Assembly (NCBI GenBank): GCA_020350725.1
Contig: CP070719.1
Coordinates: 854,883-899,008, forward strand
Length of the DNA: 44,126 bases
Origin: a bacterium
Lineage (GTDB): Bacteria > BMS3Abin14
Reading direction: 5' to 3'
This document shows positions 23,783 to 34,695 of the stretch, one piece after another. The position numbers were made by a program, and so were the translations under genes. The notes beneath the pieces are model-generated. The model saw nothing but the letters and a program-made list of their open reading frames with translations, was not told where the DNA came from and searched no databases. Numbering within the stretch: position 1 is the first letter of the stretch; each line of letters opens with the position of its first letter.

Positions 23783-25786
23783 TTACCGGACACCGTCTTG
23801 TTCCAGCAGTTCCTCAACCGTCTTCGCTATGTTCTCCGCCGTGAAGCCGAACCTGTCCATGTTCACCGGGCCGGGAGCGGAAGAACCGAATCTGTCTATT
23901 CCGATAACCCTTCCCTCGGATCCGACGTAGCGATCCCAGCCGAAGGTGGAGGCGGCTTCAACGGCAACCCTTGCGTTGATCTCCGGCGGGAGGACCGAGT
24001 CACGGTAGGCCCGGTCCTGCCTCTCGAAGAGGGCGAAACTGGCGACGTTCACCACCCTGACGTGGATGCCTTTCCCTTCCAGGATCCCCATGGCCTCCAG
24101 GGCCGGGGCAACCTCAGATCCCGAGGCGAGAACAATGGCTCTCTGGTCATAACCGGTCTCGGCAAGGATATAGGCTCCCCGGGCGATCTCCGAGGCCGCC
24201 TGTCGGCCTGTCCGGTCGATCGATCTGATCTTCTGGCGGGTCAGAATGAGGGCCACGGGGCCTTCCGACCTGACGGCGATCTTCCAGGCCTCGGCGGTCT
24301 CGGCCGCATCGGCGGGACGGATGTCCACCAGACCGGGGATAGCCCTCAAGCCGGCCAGCTGCTCGACGGGCTGGTGGGTGGGCCCGTCCTCCCCGAGGCC
24401 GATGCTGTCGTGGGTGAAGATGAACGTCACTTTGGCCCTCGACAGGCTCGAGAGGCGGATGGCCGGCTTCATGTAGTCGGAGAAGATCAGGAAGGTCGCC
24501 ACGTAAGGGTGCAGGGCGCCGTGGAGAGCAATGCCGTTGGCGATGGCAGCCATACCGTGCTCCCGGACGCCGAAGTGGAAGTTTCGCCCCAGACGATCCT
24601 CGCGCGAGAAATTGTCCTCACCGTCGATCAGGGTATTGTTGGAAGGGGCCAGGTCGGCCGATCCCCCCAGGAGACGGGGCAGAACCGGCGCGAGGGCATT
24701 GAGGACCTTCCCCGACGCGGACCGGGTGGCAAGATCCTGACCGGACAGATCGGGCACAGCCTCCTCCCAGCCCTCCGGGAGGTCGGCGCTCCACATCTGT
24801 CTCCACAGTCCGGCCATGTCCGGGAACTTCCTCTCGTAGTCAGTGAAGAGTTCCACCCATGCATCCTCGGCTTCCCTTCCTCTCTCTACCGCCTTGTGGA
24901 AGTGGTCCAGCACCTCATCGGGGATGTGAAAGGTCGGTTCCTCGGGCCACCCCAGGTTCTGTTTTGTCAGGCGGACCTCTTCCTCGCCGAGGGGAGCTCC
25001 ATGAGCGTCGGCCGAATCCTGCTTGTGGGGGCTTCCGAAGCCGATATGGGTCCTCACGGCGATGATGGAGGGTTTGTCCTCCGCCCGCCGGGCCCTCTCG
25101 ATGGCCTCCGCGACGGCGCCGGTGTCGTTGCCGTCGGAAACACTCTGGATGTGCCATCCGTAGGCGGCAAAGCGCCCCAAGCGGTCCTCGGTGAAGGCCA
25201 GGTCCGTGGGGCCGTCGATGGAGATGTGATTGTCGTCGTACAGGACGATGAGCCGACCGAGTCCCAGGTGGCCGGCCAGGGAACAGGCCTCCGACGCCAC
25301 ACCCTCCATGAGGTCTCCGTCGCTGGCGATGACGTAAGTGTAGTGGTTCACCATGGGATACCCCGGCCGGTTGAACCTCGCGGCCAGGTGGGCCTCCGCG
25401 ATGGCGAAACCGACCGCGTTCGATATCCCCTGGCCCAGGGGCCCTGTGGTCACCTCGACGCCGGGTGTCAGGTGGTTCTCGGGATGTCCCGGGGTCCTCG
25501 AATCCCACTGCCGGAAGTTACGCAGGTCCTCCAGGGAGAGGTCGTACCCGCTGAGGTGGAGCAGGGAGTAGAGGAGCATGGACCCGTGTCCGGCTGACAG
25601 GATGAATCGGTCCCTGTTGGGCCAGGCAGGATTGGCCGGGTTGTGCTTCAGAAAACGGGTCCACAGGACGTAGGCCATGGCGGCCGCCCCCATGGGCATT
25701 CCCGGGTGGCCGGAGTTTGCGCGCTGGACGGCGTCAACCGCCAGCATGCGGATGGTGTTGATGGAGAGGTCTTCAAGATTCATCAT
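23783..25786 (-). CDS. tkt: Transketolase
   Basis: This 667-residue cytoplasmic enzyme depends on thiamine diphosphate. It moves two-carbon units between sugar phosphates in the pentose phosphate or Calvin-type pathway. The full-length order is intact. The ThDP domain has [17 protein letters not shown] (25-41) and [11 protein letters not shown]. The pyrimidine domain has [23 protein letters not shown], and the C-terminal domain ends GVR. ATG 25786 has a CGAGGAG site. It stands alone, with repeat-filled spacers on both sides. Identification is secure. Confidence 0.97.
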   Translation of the reverse strand: MMNLEDLSINTIRMLAVDAVQRANSGHPGMPMGAAAMAYVLWTRFLKHNPANPAWPNRDRFILSAGHGSMLLYSLLHLSGYDLSLEDLRNFRQWDSRTPGHPENHLTPGVEVTTGPLGQGISNAVGFAIAEAHLAARFNRPGYPMVNHYTYVIASDGDLMEGVASEACSLAGHLGLGRLIVLYDDNHISIDGPTDLAFTEDRLGRFAAYGWHIQSVSDGNDTGAVAEAIERARRAEDKPSIIAVRTHIGFGSPHKQDSADAHGAPLGEEEVRLTKQNLGWPEEPTFHIPDEVLDHFHKAVERGREAEDAWVELFTDYERKFPDMAGLWRQMWSADLPEGWEEAVPDLSGQDLATRSASGKVLNALAPVLPRLLGGSADLAPSNNTLIDGEDNFSREDRLGRNFHFGVREHGMAAIANGIALHGALHPYVATFLIFSDYMKPAIRLSSLSRAKVTFIFTHDSIGLGEDGPTHQPVEQLAGLRAIPGLVDIRPADAAETAEAWKIAVRSEGPVALILTRQKIRSIDRTGRQAASEIARGAYILAETGYDQRAIVLASGSEVAPALEAMGILEGKGIHVRVVNVASFALFERQDRAYRDSVLPPEINARVAVEAASTFGWDRYVGSEGRVIGIDRFGSSAPGPVNMDRFGFTAENIAKTVEELLEQDGVR

Positions 25787-26210
25787 GCGCTCCTCGATGG
25801 GAATCCCATGACAAGAGTATTCGGCATCCAGCAGTCAGTATACAGTGAGATCTGAGATCCTGAATATTGGCTCGGCATCACCTGCGGTGTACTTCTCGGT
25901 ATCCCGCGATCAGATGATTTTGCTGACACCCCTTTCAACCTGCTCTGAGCCTGTCGAATGATGTCCCGTGGTCAGTTTCTTCTTTTTGGACTTTGGATTT
26001 TGGCCTGATTTTGTTTGCGCCGAACCTAACAGGGAGCAAGAGGGGTGTCAAGGAAATGAGTTGCGGGCTGTGAATTCTTCATATACAGGGCTCACAACTC
26101 AGTCCCAAGTGCTGAGTGACAGGTGGTAAGTGAACTTCGATATTACTTATCACTGAGCACTGATCTCTCAGCACTGACTCCTTATTCCTCTATCTTTACC
26201 TTTCTTTCCC
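25787..26210. repeat. Repeat-filled spacer between transketolase and the kor operon
   Basis: This 424-base region has no credible gene. It contains an inverted copy of the TTCGACAGGCTCAGAGCAGG motif (25939-25958), a TTTGGACTTTGGATTTTGG word (complement of the CCAAAATCC family) near 25985-26003, and several 'agtgctgagtgac / cactgagcactgatctctcagcactgac' words at about 26107-26178. The first 60 bases hold the transketolase promoter side. Confidence 0.65.
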
Positions 26211-27008
26211 TTAATCCTTTCCCCTCATTTTGATCCTCTTCGCTTCGTCCGGTGGCTCGGGTGGATCGTCCACCCTCCGATAAAGCTCTATAAAGTCGAT
26301 ATAGGAGGTCGAGGCCTCTCCCGTGTCGTCCGAATCGTTCATGAACGCCAGACCCGCCCTGTGCGGCGGATCCTCGCCGAAGGCCTCCCGGTAATCATCC
26401 AGGAGGTTGGCCTCCTCCGCGACCCATTGACCGACTCTGTCAGGACCCTGCTCCCGGGCGATCATCATGGCTCTTTCCGTGTAGGGGTTCGGTATGATCT
26501 CCCGTCCGTGTTGGCGGTTGGCCCAAATGTAATTGATGGATCTGTACGGCAGTTCCCTGCCCATTGATCTGGCCAGGCTGTGTTTGAAGGATCGCCTGAC
26601 GGCGGGGTCGTCCGGGTCATACGTGAACATGACGTACAGACGGATGGGATAGTCGTCACCCGACCTGGCGGTCGCGTTGCCCTTCCTGTAAACCCCGTCC
26701 ACTTTCCAGCGCCACCTTATCCTCGGGAATTCATAGGGATTGAAGTCTCCTTTCCAGACCATGCCGGATGCCGATTTGTTGCTCCTGGCCCTGACGAAAG
26801 AGGTCCCGTCGCTGGTTCTTTCTATGGAGTACTCCGAGAGGCTGTCGATCCTGGGGAACTTGAGAGGCTCCCACATCTCGAGGGTAAAAAAATCCTCCCG
26901 GAACAGCACCTCGATCTCGTCCGATGCCTGGCAGGGCATTCCCCCCGGGACCGAAGAAACGGCAAAGGCGATGATGATCAGGATCGTTCTCCCGGGGGAG
27001 GGGATCAT
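26211..27008 (-). CDS. DUF3047 exported protein
   Basis: This 265-residue product, started at ATG 27008, has a signal peptide ([21 protein letters not shown]) followed by a DUF3047 domain with the blocks [23 protein letters not shown] and [15 protein letters not shown]. The open frame extends to 27077, but that start would bury the signal peptide behind a His/Arg-rich stretch and lie inside the upstream gene. ATG 27008 overlaps the stop of the thioredoxin-domain gene in an ATGA junction, so the genes are translationally coupled. DUF3047 proteins have no defined activity; the fold is probably a beta-rich periplasmic domain. The ending is Lys/Arg-rich. Confidence 0.88.
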   Translation of the reverse strand: MIPSPGRTILIIIAFAVSSVPGGMPCQASDEIEVLFREDFFTLEMWEPLKFPRIDSLSEYSIERTSDGTSFVRARSNKSASGMVWKGDFNPYEFPRIRWRWKVDGVYRKGNATARSGDDYPIRLYVMFTYDPDDPAVRRSFKHSLARSMGRELPYRSINYIWANRQHGREIIPNPYTERAMMIAREQGPDRVGQWVAEEANLLDDYREAFGEDPPHRAGLAFMNDSDDTGEASTSYIDFIELYRRVDDPPEPPDEAKRIKMRGKD

Positions 27009-29122
27009 CGGGAAGGCCTCTCGGGGACACCGATGGTCTCCATCACGACGTCGATGTCGGTGGTTGGACTCCTGCATATGAAGTCCCTGCAGACATAGGC
27101 CGTCGCCCTGTCCCCAAGGGTCGTCATATCCCCGGTGTAGGGTGCGAGGTCGACAATGGGCTGCCGGTCAGTGGCGGGAACGAACACCAACACGGTATCG
27201 GGCAGGAAGGCAGACCTTAAACGCCGTGACATCTCCCGGGTGTCCCCGGCCGCCGGATCGCCAGTGATCACCACCTCTGTGGCGGCATCCCCGGCCGCGG
27301 CCATGGCCGAGACCAGGGTCGCGAACGCCGAAGGATGGTGACGGATCTCAGTGGAGAAGGCCCTCGCGATGCGGGCGACTTTGTCCTCGAAGATCGGGTT
27401 CGCCGTCATCCGGCTGAGACGCAGCAGATTCATGGCCGAAACGGCATTGCCGGACGGCGTGGCTCCGTCGGTCCCCGTCTTGAGATCTATGGAAAGCGGA
27501 CCGCTTCCCTTGGCAGTGAAGAAAAATCCTCCCTCACCGTCGTCCCACAGCAGGGAGAGACAGGCCTCGGTGAGGGCCAGGCTCTCCTGCAGGTAGCGGA
27601 CCTCGAAGGTGGCCTGGTAGAGCTCGATCAGGCCCCAGGTAAGGAACGAATAATCGTCCAGGTTTCCCTGTACCGCCGCTTCCCCTTCCCGATAGCGATG
27701 GAACAGACGGCCGTTTTCCTGCCGGAGGTGAAGAAGGAGAAAATCGGCGGCCCTCTCCGCTGCCCTGGCGTACCGGGGTTCGCTGAAGGCCGAGGCCCCC
27801 TTGGCCAGGGCCGCAAGCATCAGGCCGTTCCAGTCGGTGAGGATCTTGTCGTCCAGGCTGGGCCGTATCCTCCTGTCACGCGCTTCCAGGAGCTTCTCCC
27901 GGGCCCGGGAGACGGTCTTCGTGAGCTCATCCGCCTCCATGCCCAGCCGGTCGGCCGTTTCCGCCAGGCTCTCTCCCCGGTGGAGGATGTTGCCCTGTGA
28001 GGGTTGTCCCGTCTCCGGGGAATGATTTCCCCCTTCCCGGATGCGGAATAATTCCCGGACCGCCTGCGCCTCCTCCCGTTCCAGCACGGCGTCGACCTCA
28101 GCGGCTGTCCATGTGTAGAACTTCCCCTCGACGCCCTCGCTGTCGGCGTCCTCGGCGGAGTAGAATCCACCTTCGGCATGGCTCATGTCCCTGAGAATGT
28201 AGGTGAAGATCTCCTCAGCCGTCCGTCCGTACTCGTCCTTTCCGGTCGCCTGATAGGCTTCCGTGAAGGCCATGGCCAGGAGAGCCTGGTCGTAGAGCAT
28301 CTTCTCGAAATGGGGGACCAGCCACATCTCATCGGTTGAATATCGATGGAATCCGAAGCCTATCTGATCGTAGATGCCTCCCATGCTCATGGCCTGCAGG
28401 GTTCGCTCCGCCATCTGGAGGGCTCTTTCCTCTCCGGCTCTCCTCCAGTGTCGAAGGAGGAAGAAGATATTCCCCGGGAGGGGAAATTTGGGGGCCCGGC
28501 CGAAGCCGCCGAACCGGCTGTCGTACTGGCGGCAGAGATCCTGGTAGGTCATCTCCACGGTCTCGCTTCCCGGCGTCCCGCCCGGGACCGGTGTCAGCAG
28601 ATCCTCCAGGGCCGCGATGATCTCATTGGCGGTGTGGTCGGCTTCCGACCTCCTGTTTTTCCAGACGTCTTCCATCCTGGGGACGAGTTCCAGCATGCCC
28701 GTGCGGCCGAACCGGCTTTCCCTGGGGAAGTAGGTCCCCGCGAAAAAGGGCTTCCTGTCGGGAGTCATGATGACCGTCAGGGGCCATCCCCCTCCGCCGG
28801 TCAGGAGCTGGCACACAGCCATGTAGACCTGGTCGATGTCGGGACGCTCCTCCCGGTCGACCTTGATGCAGACGAATGCCTCGTTCATCCGCCTCGCCAC
28901 CTCGGGATCCTCAAAGGACTCCCGCTCCATAACGTGGCACCAGTGGCAGGTGGAATAACCGATGGAAAGGAAGATGGGTTTATCCTCAGCGGTGGCCTTG
29001 AGGAAGGCCTCGTTGCCCCAGGGATACCAATCAACCGGGTTGCGTGCGTGCTGCTGAAGATAGGGGCTCTTCTCTCCGATCAGCCTGTTGACCTTCTCTT
29101 CGGACCGGTTTCGTTCGTTCAA
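27005..29122 (-). CDS. Thioredoxin-domain protein of the YyaL / SSP411 family
   Basis: This 705-residue cytoplasmic protein has an N-terminal thioredoxin-like domain (DUF255, about 10-170) with active-site-like Cys59-His-Trp-Cys62 (STCHWCHVM). An alpha/alpha-barrel region similar to six-hairpin glycosidases follows (about 190-600), then a C-terminal extension. It opens with the family signature [21 protein letters not shown]. Length is normal. Bacterial and archaeal members are widespread but their reaction is not established. It lies 22 bases after korB and overlaps the DUF3047 gene by 4 bases, so it is part of the korAB operon. Confidence 0.95.
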   Translation of the reverse strand: MNERNRSEEKVNRLIGEKSPYLQQHARNPVDWYPWGNEAFLKATAEDKPIFLSIGYSTCHWCHVMERESFEDPEVARRMNEAFVCIKVDREERPDIDQVYMAVCQLLTGGGGWPLTVIMTPDRKPFFAGTYFPRESRFGRTGMLELVPRMEDVWKNRRSEADHTANEIIAALEDLLTPVPGGTPGSETVEMTYQDLCRQYDSRFGGFGRAPKFPLPGNIFFLLRHWRRAGEERALQMAERTLQAMSMGGIYDQIGFGFHRYSTDEMWLVPHFEKMLYDQALLAMAFTEAYQATGKDEYGRTAEEIFTYILRDMSHAEGGFYSAEDADSEGVEGKFYTWTAAEVDAVLEREEAQAVRELFRIREGGNHSPETGQPSQGNILHRGESLAETADRLGMEADELTKTVSRAREKLLEARDRRIRPSLDDKILTDWNGLMLAALAKGASAFSEPRYARAAERAADFLLLHLRQENGRLFHRYREGEAAVQGNLDDYSFLTWGLIELYQATFEVRYLQESLALTEACLSLLWDDGEGGFFFTAKGSGPLSIDLKTGTDGATPSGNAVSAMNLLRLSRMTANPIFEDKVARIARAFSTEIRHHPSAFATLVSAMAAAGDAATEVVITGDPAAGDTREMSRRLRSAFLPDTVLVFVPATDRQPIVDLAPYTGDMTTLGDRATAYVCRDFICRSPTTDIDVVMETIGVPERPSR

Positions 29123-29144
29123 AGCAGCCTCGTGGCGCCTGCCG

Positions 29145-30005
29145 TCAACCCTTGGCCCTGACGGCGTCGGCCAGTTTGTTCAGGTCGGTCTCCCTGGCGT
29201 AAAGGGGTGACCGGTCCTCACGGTATGCCGGCAATTTCTCCTCGAAGGGGACTCTCTCCCTGTTGACGAAGAGAATGCCGAGGGGAAGCCGTTGCTGCTC
29301 GGTTGCGATGCGGAAGGCTTCCTGCCTGTCGGTGACATCGTGAGAATCATCCACGTAAAAGGTGTTCTCCCTGAACCATTGATGGGTATTGACCCGGTTG
29401 AACGTGACACAGGGTTGGAGAATGTCCACCAGGGCGTACCCCCGGTGACTGATGGCCTGCTCCAGAATGGACGATGTCTGCTCCCGATCCCCTGCGAAGG
29501 CCCGGGCGACGAAGGATGCATTCAGTGCGATGGCCACCGCCAGCGGGTTGAAGGGTTCCTCGAAGACACCGTGGGTCTGAACCGGGGTGACGAAGCCGAT
29601 CTGGCTGGTGGGGGACGCCTGCCCCTTGGTGAGGCCGTAGACCATATTGTTGTGGACGACGTTGGTGATGTCAGGATTTCGCCTGATGCTGTGGATGAAA
29701 TGGTTACCCCCTTCACCGTACATGTCGCCGTCCCCGCTCTCGGCGATCACCACCAGTCCGGGGTTGGCGGCCTTGATGGCTGTCGCCGCAGGCAGTGCTC
29801 GGCCGTGGAGGCCGTTGAAGAAATGGCATTTCAGATAGTGCGGGATCTTCGCGGCCTGGCCGATCCCGGAGACCAGCACCACTTCCTCGGGGCCCATCCC
29901 CATCCTGGCCAGAGTCTCCTTGAGGATCCCGAGGATGGAAAAGTTGCCGCAGCCGGGACACCAGGCGATGTCGATGGGCCCCATATCGAATTTTTTCTCT
30001 GGCAT
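29145..30005 (-). CDS. korB: 2-oxoacid:ferredoxin oxidoreductase, beta subunit
   Basis: This 286-residue thiamine-diphosphate-binding subunit of the KorAB-type oxidoreductase would convert a 2-oxoacid (probably 2-oxoglutarate) and CoA to acyl-CoA plus CO2 with ferredoxin reduction. Visible motifs are [14 protein letters not shown] near the N-terminus, [23 protein letters not shown] (split around residues 88-110) for the Mg-ThDP site, and [16 protein letters not shown]. It starts 4 bases after the alpha-subunit stop, so the subunits are cotranslated. There is no separate ferredoxin-like delta subunit nearby. 2-Oxoglutarate is the likeliest substrate from the subunit layout, but branched-chain or other 2-oxoacids are possible. 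Confidence 0.92.
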   Translation of the reverse strand: MPEKKFDMGPIDIAWCPGCGNFSILGILKETLARMGMGPEEVVLVSGIGQAAKIPHYLKCHFFNGLHGRALPAATAIKAANPGLVVIAESGDGDMYGEGGNHFIHSIRRNPDITNVVHNNMVYGLTKGQASPTSQIGFVTPVQTHGVFEEPFNPLAVAIALNASFVARAFAGDREQTSSILEQAISHRGYALVDILQPCVTFNRVNTHQWFRENTFYVDDSHDVTDRQEAFRIATEQQRLPLGILFVNRERVPFEEKLPAYREDRSPLYARETDLNKLADAVRAKG

Positions 30006-30009
30006 GGCT

Positions 30010-31725
30010 CTATCCTCCGTCCCATTTGACCAGGGCCGCCGATACCTCCTCCACGCTGAAGGGCAGCCCGTTGTATTTCAGGAGGGGATCGGCCGGCATG
30101 ACCTCCCCGTGCAGCTTCAGGAGACGCCCCAGTTGAGACGTGGCATTGTTCTCCACGACCCTGATCTTTCCAGCTCTGCCCAGATAGTCCCGGGCCTCCG
30201 GCGGCAGGGGAAAAACCTGACCCAGATGCATGTGGGCCGTTTTCCCGGGTGCGGTCCTTCGAAAGGCCTCCGAGACGATGGGGTACGTCGAGCCCCAGGT
30301 CACAACGAGGTTCTCGAAGTTTTGAGGTCCGGCGAGGAGGGGCGGGAATGATCCCTCGATGACCGCCTCCATCTTCCGAAGCCGCTTGTTCACCATGGTC
30401 GTCCGGATGCCCATGTCCTCTGTGATATGCCCGCTTTCGTCGTGCTCGTCACTGTCGGCGGTGACCAGACCATCGCCGAAGCCGGGGATTCCCCTCGGTG
30501 AGATCCCGCTCTCCGTGACCGCGTACCGCCGGTAGCCCGATGCCGTTTGGATAAAATATTTCCGGATGGAGACGTTTTCGACGGGCAGGGCAGCGATGTT
30601 GTAGTAGGAATCCATGAAGTACTGGTCGGTGAGGATGAAGACGGGGACCTGGCATCGATCCGCCTCATTAAAAGCCCTCTGGACCAGGGTAAAGGCCTCC
30701 TCCGTCGTTCCGGGTGCATACACGATTCTGGGAAACTCCCCGTGTCCTGAGTAAAGGGCCAGCTCGAGGTCGCCCTGTTCGGTCCGCGTCGGAAGGCCGG
30801 TGGCCGGGCCGGGGCGCTGGGCGAGGTGAATGACCAGAGGGGTCTCGAGCATTCCGGCCAGACTCACACCCTCCCCCATTAGAGCGACGCCGCCTCCCGA
30901 GGTAGTCACCATAGCCCTTGCCCCTGCGTACCAGGCGCCCACCGCCATATTGACGGCGGCGATCTCATCCTCCGCCTGCTCGACGATGATGCCGAACGTC
31001 TCATCCCGGGCGGCCATGTTGATCAGAACGGCGGTGGAAGGGGACATGGGATAGGAGGAGACAAAATTGCAGCCACCGGCAATGGCTCCGAAAGCAACGG
31101 CCTCGGCGCCATTGATCAGGGGCTCTTCAGCCGCCTCCTGCGTTCTCGCCACGCCGACCGACACCGATCCTTCCTCGCGCAGATCCCTTCCCCTCCCATA
31201 CCCTACCCTGGCGGCCTCCACGTTGCGGTCTATGACGGCCTCGTCCTTTTCCGCGAAGAATTGCCGGACCGTGGCAATGAGGGTCTCCTCGTCGGCATCC
31301 AGGACGCCGGACAGGACCCCGACGGCAACGGTGTTCTCGAAGATCCTGTCCCCGATATCCTCGGCCATGGACAGGGTGGGGGCGTCGACGACCGGCCGGT
31401 CTGTTGCCAGCTTCCGCCTGTCGCCGATGATCACGGTGTGCGGCGTGATCCGCCCGGACAGGCGGTCCAATGACCTTGCGTCCAGGGGCATCAGGATGTC
31501 GATGCGATCAACGGTGGCGTTGACCCTTTCGGTAGACACTCTGATGAGGATGGAGTTGCTTCCGCCCCGGATCCGGGACATGTATTCCTTGGTGGAGAAA
31601 ACATGGTAGCCTGATCGCTTCAGAACCCTGGCGAGGAGGAATTCGATGGTCTGGATCCCCTGACCGGCTTCTCCGCCGAGGACGATGGCCAGGTCCTCGC
31701 GGGCAGCAGGGACTTTATCTGTCAT
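30010..31725 (-). CDS. korA: 2-oxoacid:ferredoxin oxidoreductase, fused gamma-alpha subunit
   Basis: The product has 571 residues when started at ATG 31725, which has a GGAGAGGAG site; the frame is open to 31800. The gamma domain (about 12-190) opens with [15 protein letters not shown]. The alpha domain (about 200-571) shows [39 protein letters not shown] (split across about 255-290) and the acetyl-CoA-side [19 protein letters not shown]. This gamma-alpha fusion is typical of KorA/VorB types in anaerobes and archaea. It leads the operon korA-korB-thioredoxin-domain-DUF3047. It is divergent from ccsA. Substrate specificity is inferred, not read. Confidence 0.92.
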   Translation of the reverse strand: MTDKVPAAREDLAIVLGGEAGQGIQTIEFLLARVLKRSGYHVFSTKEYMSRIRGGSNSILIRVSTERVNATVDRIDILMPLDARSLDRLSGRITPHTVIIGDRRKLATDRPVVDAPTLSMAEDIGDRIFENTVAVGVLSGVLDADEETLIATVRQFFAEKDEAVIDRNVEAARVGYGRGRDLREEGSVSVGVARTQEAAEEPLINGAEAVAFGAIAGGCNFVSSYPMSPSTAVLINMAARDETFGIIVEQAEDEIAAVNMAVGAWYAGARAMVTTSGGGVALMGEGVSLAGMLETPLVIHLAQRPGPATGLPTRTEQGDLELALYSGHGEFPRIVYAPGTTEEAFTLVQRAFNEADRCQVPVFILTDQYFMDSYYNIAALPVENVSIRKYFIQTASGYRRYAVTESGISPRGIPGFGDGLVTADSDEHDESGHITEDMGIRTTMVNKRLRKMEAVIEGSFPPLLAGPQNFENLVVTWGSTYPIVSEAFRRTAPGKTAHMHLGQVFPLPPEARDYLGRAGKIRVVENNATSQLGRLLKLHGEVMPADPLLKYNGLPFSVEEVSAALVKWDGG

Positions 31726-31889
31726 TGTCGCTCCTCTCCCGCCCCGCCCATTCCAGGGGGTGAGGGCTGGAATGGATTCCAACGGGCGGCGTATTTTCAT
31801 TCATTTTAAACCAAAATTGTCCCGACGGCATTGCCCAATCCCTACATTTTCGGTACTATCCACCGTTCCAATCCACCCCGGAGAGTTAT

Positions 31890-32672
31890 ATGGAAGCCAC
31901 CTCATCAGCACTCCACATGTCCTCCCTTGCCTTCTACGGACTGTCCCTTGTCGTCTATTCCCTGTCACGTGCCGTCAGGGGATTGCCCCAGAAAGTGGCC
32001 GTCTGGCCGGCCCTGGCCGGCCTCTTCTGCCAACTGGTCCTTCTCGTCCTGAGGTGGCGGGCGGGCAATCATCTTCCGGTGACCGGGCTCTTCGAGACCC
32101 AGCATTTCCTGGCTCTGTGGGTCGTCATGACGGGTCTTTACTTTTCCGTCCGCTATTGGGCCTACAATTTCCTGCCCGCGGCCGTTGGTCTGGCCATGGC
32201 GGCCCTCATCTTTGCCTCAAGAGGCCCAAAGGCCGTTACCCCCCTGACGCCCGCCATCGACACACCCCTGTTCCTCATCCATATCGCGACGTCATTTGCG
32301 GCTTACGGTCTCTTCGGTATTGCCGCTCTGGTGGCCCTGTTTCGCCTCATCGGGATAAGCGGTTCCCCTGTCAACGCCGAGCAGCGCATGCTCGATGAGA
32401 GCATCTACCTGGGCTATATTCTTTTCACCTGGGCCATGATCGCCGGCAGCCTGTGGGCCTACCTGGCGTGGGGGTCCTACTGGACCTGGCGCATAAAGGG
32501 GCTCTGGTCCTGGATCCTCTGGTTCTACTACTCCGGTGTCCTCCACGTGCGCAAAAGGTCCGGCTGGCAGGCGCGGCCCCTGGATCTGTTGGCCATCGCC
32601 GGCTACGCCTTGGTCCTTTTCACCTACCTCGGGCTGGGTCTTCTGTTCAAGACCTCCCATCCGCTGCTCTGA
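31890..32672 (+). CDS. ccsA: Cytochrome c biogenesis protein CcsA (system II heme handling)
   Basis: This 260-residue polytopic membrane protein has seven to eight hydrophobic helices. The tryptophan-rich heme-handling motif WGSYWTWRIKGLWSWILWF lies at about residues 190-208, flanked by a loop histidine (SGVLHV). With ResB, encoded 47 bases downstream, it exports reduced heme and attaches it to CxxCH motifs in the periplasm. The likely client in this window is the diheme cytochrome at 5491. ATG 31890 follows a GGAGAG site. The size fits CcsA/ResC of system II rather than CcmC or CcmF. Confidence 0.93.
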   Translation: MEATSSALHMSSLAFYGLSLVVYSLSRAVRGLPQKVAVWPALAGLFCQLVLLVLRWRAGNHLPVTGLFETQHFLALWVVMTGLYFSVRYWAYNFLPAAVGLAMAALIFASRGPKAVTPLTPAIDTPLFLIHIATSFAAYGLFGIAALVALFRLIGISGSPVNAEQRMLDESIYLGYILFTWAMIAGSLWAYLAWGSYWTWRIKGLWSWILWFYYSGVLHVRKRSGWQARPLDLLAIAGYALVLFTYLGLGLLFKTSHPLL

Positions 32673-32719
32673 GGTATGGCAATGGCCTCTGCTGTCGGGA
32701 GAAGGGGATAATCGTCCGC

Positions 32720-33820
32720 ATGAACAGGGAAAACGATCGATCGGGAAGAACGCGGATGAGAAGGGCTCTGGAGGCCCTGTGGCGGGCGGCGACATCTCCC
32801 GTCACCTTCGTGGTGCTCAGCATCATGTGGTGCGTCGATCTCGGGGCTGGCTCGGTGGCGGCCTACTTCAACGACCCCCAGTTCTGGGTCAAGATGGACC
32901 GTTATCCCTTCAACCTCTGGATGCAGCAGGTGGCTCCGAGGACCTTCCCCGAGTCACTCTGGGTCTACATACTGGTCGTCCTGTCCTACCTCATGGTGGC
33001 GAGCCTCCTGCTCTGCACGATCAATTGGTTCCTGAGACGGCGAAAAGGAATAAAGGGCCTGGGCGAATTCCTGGTGCACCTGGGTTTTCTGCTGATCTTT
33101 GCGGGGTTCGTCATCGGAAGCGCCCTGGGTGTCCGGGCCCAGGTCAGCCTGGCGATCGGCGAACGGAGGGAGGTTCCGGGAACGGCGCTGTCCCTCCAAC
33201 TCGATGACCTTCAGGTCGTCCGGTCCGCGGACGGCCGCCCTCTGGACACCCTGAGTTCGTTGCGGGTGTACAGGGATGGACAGTCCCCCCGGAGGGGAAC
33301 GGCGCGGACCAATCACCCCTTCATCTGGGGGACGACAGTGATCTATCCCCCGGAGGATTACGGCTATGGAATAACAGGCGGGATCGTGGGAACCGACCCG
33401 GGGGGCGCATACCTGCTGGGACCTGGGCGGTCGGCTCCCTTGAAGGGCGATCGGGTCCTTGCCCTGGGCGGCATCCTTCAGCCGGGGCAGAGGCGAGGGC
33501 GGGCGGTGGGGCCCGGCCTGCTGGTAGTGATGAGGGACAGAAGCGGCAGAGTACTTGATTCAGCCTATCTTTCCCGCGCCCCCGGAATGAAGGAAGAGGA
33601 TGATCTCGCCGGTATCAAAGTCACCCTCGGCGAATTGACCGAATCCACCTACGGTACCTACCGGGTGCACCGGGATCAGGGCGTTTGGATCGTGATCACG
33701 GGGACGGTGATCCTCGCCCTGGGGACAGTTTGGGCCCTGGCGGGATTCCTGGGGCTGGTGCCGGGGATGAACAGGGCGGATGTTCGGACGAGGGGGCAGG
33801 ACCGGGACGAAGCAGGTTAA
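32720..33820 (+). CDS. resB: ResB-like cytochrome c biogenesis protein
   Basis: This 366-residue partner of CcsA in system II has TM1 (about 25-45), TM2 (about 93-112) and TM3 (about 127-147) followed by a large periplasmic domain (about 150-325) and a final TM (about 332-355). This is the ResB/Ccs1 layout. The sequence LGEFLVHLGFLLIFAGFVIGS is typical of the third helix. The frame is open from 32453 inside ccsA; I start at ATG 32720 because GGAGAAGGGGAT lies before it and it gives the expected short cytosolic N-terminus. The second half is shorter than in many ResB proteins, within the range of compact deltaproteobacterial forms. Confidence 0.87.
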   Translation: MNRENDRSGRTRMRRALEALWRAATSPVTFVVLSIMWCVDLGAGSVAAYFNDPQFWVKMDRYPFNLWMQQVAPRTFPESLWVYILVVLSYLMVASLLLCTINWFLRRRKGIKGLGEFLVHLGFLLIFAGFVIGSALGVRAQVSLAIGERREVPGTALSLQLDDLQVVRSADGRPLDTLSSLRVYRDGQSPRRGTARTNHPFIWGTTVIYPPEDYGYGITGGIVGTDPGGAYLLGPGRSAPLKGDRVLALGGILQPGQRRGRAVGPGLLVVMRDRSGRVLDSAYLSRAPGMKEEDDLAGIKVTLGELTESTYGTYRVHRDQGVWIVITGTVILALGTVWALAGFLGLVPGMNRADVRTRGQDRDEAG

Positions 33821-33976
33821 TGACGCCCGGCGCATGAAGTCCCGCGGACGGCAAGACAAAGAGATATTCACAGACGGGAGATGTCCCCCTCGAGCATGCG
33901 GGGTGTTCCGGCACTCCGGATTAAAGACACGGAAACCCAAGGGTAGGCTTTATAATTTTTGAATCAACATATTAAG

Positions 33977-34003
33977 TCCGGATTCTGGCTTCGGGAATCC
34001 GGA
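33977..34003. other. 9-bp inverted repeat just before the HAD gene
   Basis: TCCGGATTC (33977-33985) pairs perfectly with GAATCCGGA (33995-34003) across a 9-nt loop. It lies 5 bases before the AAGGAG ribosome binding site of the TTG-started HAD gene. A stem here would crowd the ribosome binding site. It could also be a repeat-family word, since similar 'ggattctggcttc' words occur in such spacers. Confidence 0.45.
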
Positions 34004-34023
34004 TTCAAGAAGGAGTCTGGAAA

Positions 34024-34695
34024 TTGACCAATATCCCCCCTGACTGGAACAGCATTGAAGTGGTCCTCCTGGACATGGACGGTACCCTCCTTGACAAGCA
34101 TTTCGACGACCACTTCTGGGAGGAGTATGTTCCCCGCCGGTACGCTGAGATCCACGGTCTGTCCATACGGGAGGCGACCGACAGGCTTCTGGAGCACTAC
34201 AGAGCTCACGAGGGAACCCTCAACTGGACCGATCTCGATTTCTGGTCGGATCAGTTGGGCCTTGATATCCCCGCCCTCAAGAGACAGGTGGACCATCTCA
34301 TTGCCGTGCATCCCCATGTCGTGCCCTTTCTGGACGCCGTCCGGCGCATGGGCAAAAAAATCTATCTCGTCACCAACGCGCACGGCAAAACCCTTGATCT
34401 GAAGATGGAGAAAACCTCCCTGTCCGGCAAGTTCCACGGCATCTACACGTCCCACGAGCTCGGTGCCCCCAAGGAGCAAAGGAGGTGCTGGGAGGTCCTC
34501 CGGTACAGGACCGGATTCGATCCGGAAAGGACCCTGCTGGCTGAGGACACCCTGGCTATCCTCGAGAGCGCCGCCGGCTTCGGTATCCGTTACCTCGTGT
34601 ACATCGCCAAGTCGAGCAGCAGCCGGCCTGCCGGTCGCTCCACGCGGTTCTATTCCATAGATACCTTCCGGGAGATCATGCCGGAGGAGAGATGA
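34024..34695 (+). CDS. HAD-superfamily phosphatase (YrfG/GMP-IMP nucleotidase-like)
   Basis: This 223-residue cytoplasmic HAD hydrolase has motif I DMDGT with nucleophile Asp17 and Asp19. Motif II is near VTNAHG (about 117) and a Lys in GAPKEQ (about 150) supplies motif III. Motif IV is LAEDTLAILESA (about 173). The all-helical cap after motif I and the HFDDHFWEEYVPRRYA segment match the YrfG-type nucleotidases that dephosphorylate IMP or GMP. The start is TTG 34024, supported by AAGGAG 9 bases upstream. It overlaps the next gene by 4 bases (ATGA). Substrate is inferred from family resemblance only. Confidence 0.88.
   Translation: MTNIPPDWNSIEVVLLDMDGTLLDKHFDDHFWEEYVPRRYAEIHGLSIREATDRLLEHYRAHEGTLNWTDLDFWSDQLGLDIPALKRQVDHLIAVHPHVVPFLDAVRRMGKKIYLVTNAHGKTLDLKMEKTSLSGKFHGIYTSHELGAPKEQRRCWEVLRYRTGFDPERTLLAEDTLAILESAAGFGIRYLVYIAKSSSSRPAGRSTRFYSIDTFREIMPEER

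Noticed and set aside
23798-25597. 599-residue plus-strand frame antisense to transketolase
   Set aside because: Transketolase on the minus strand is full-length with all motifs; the plus frame shows no domain.
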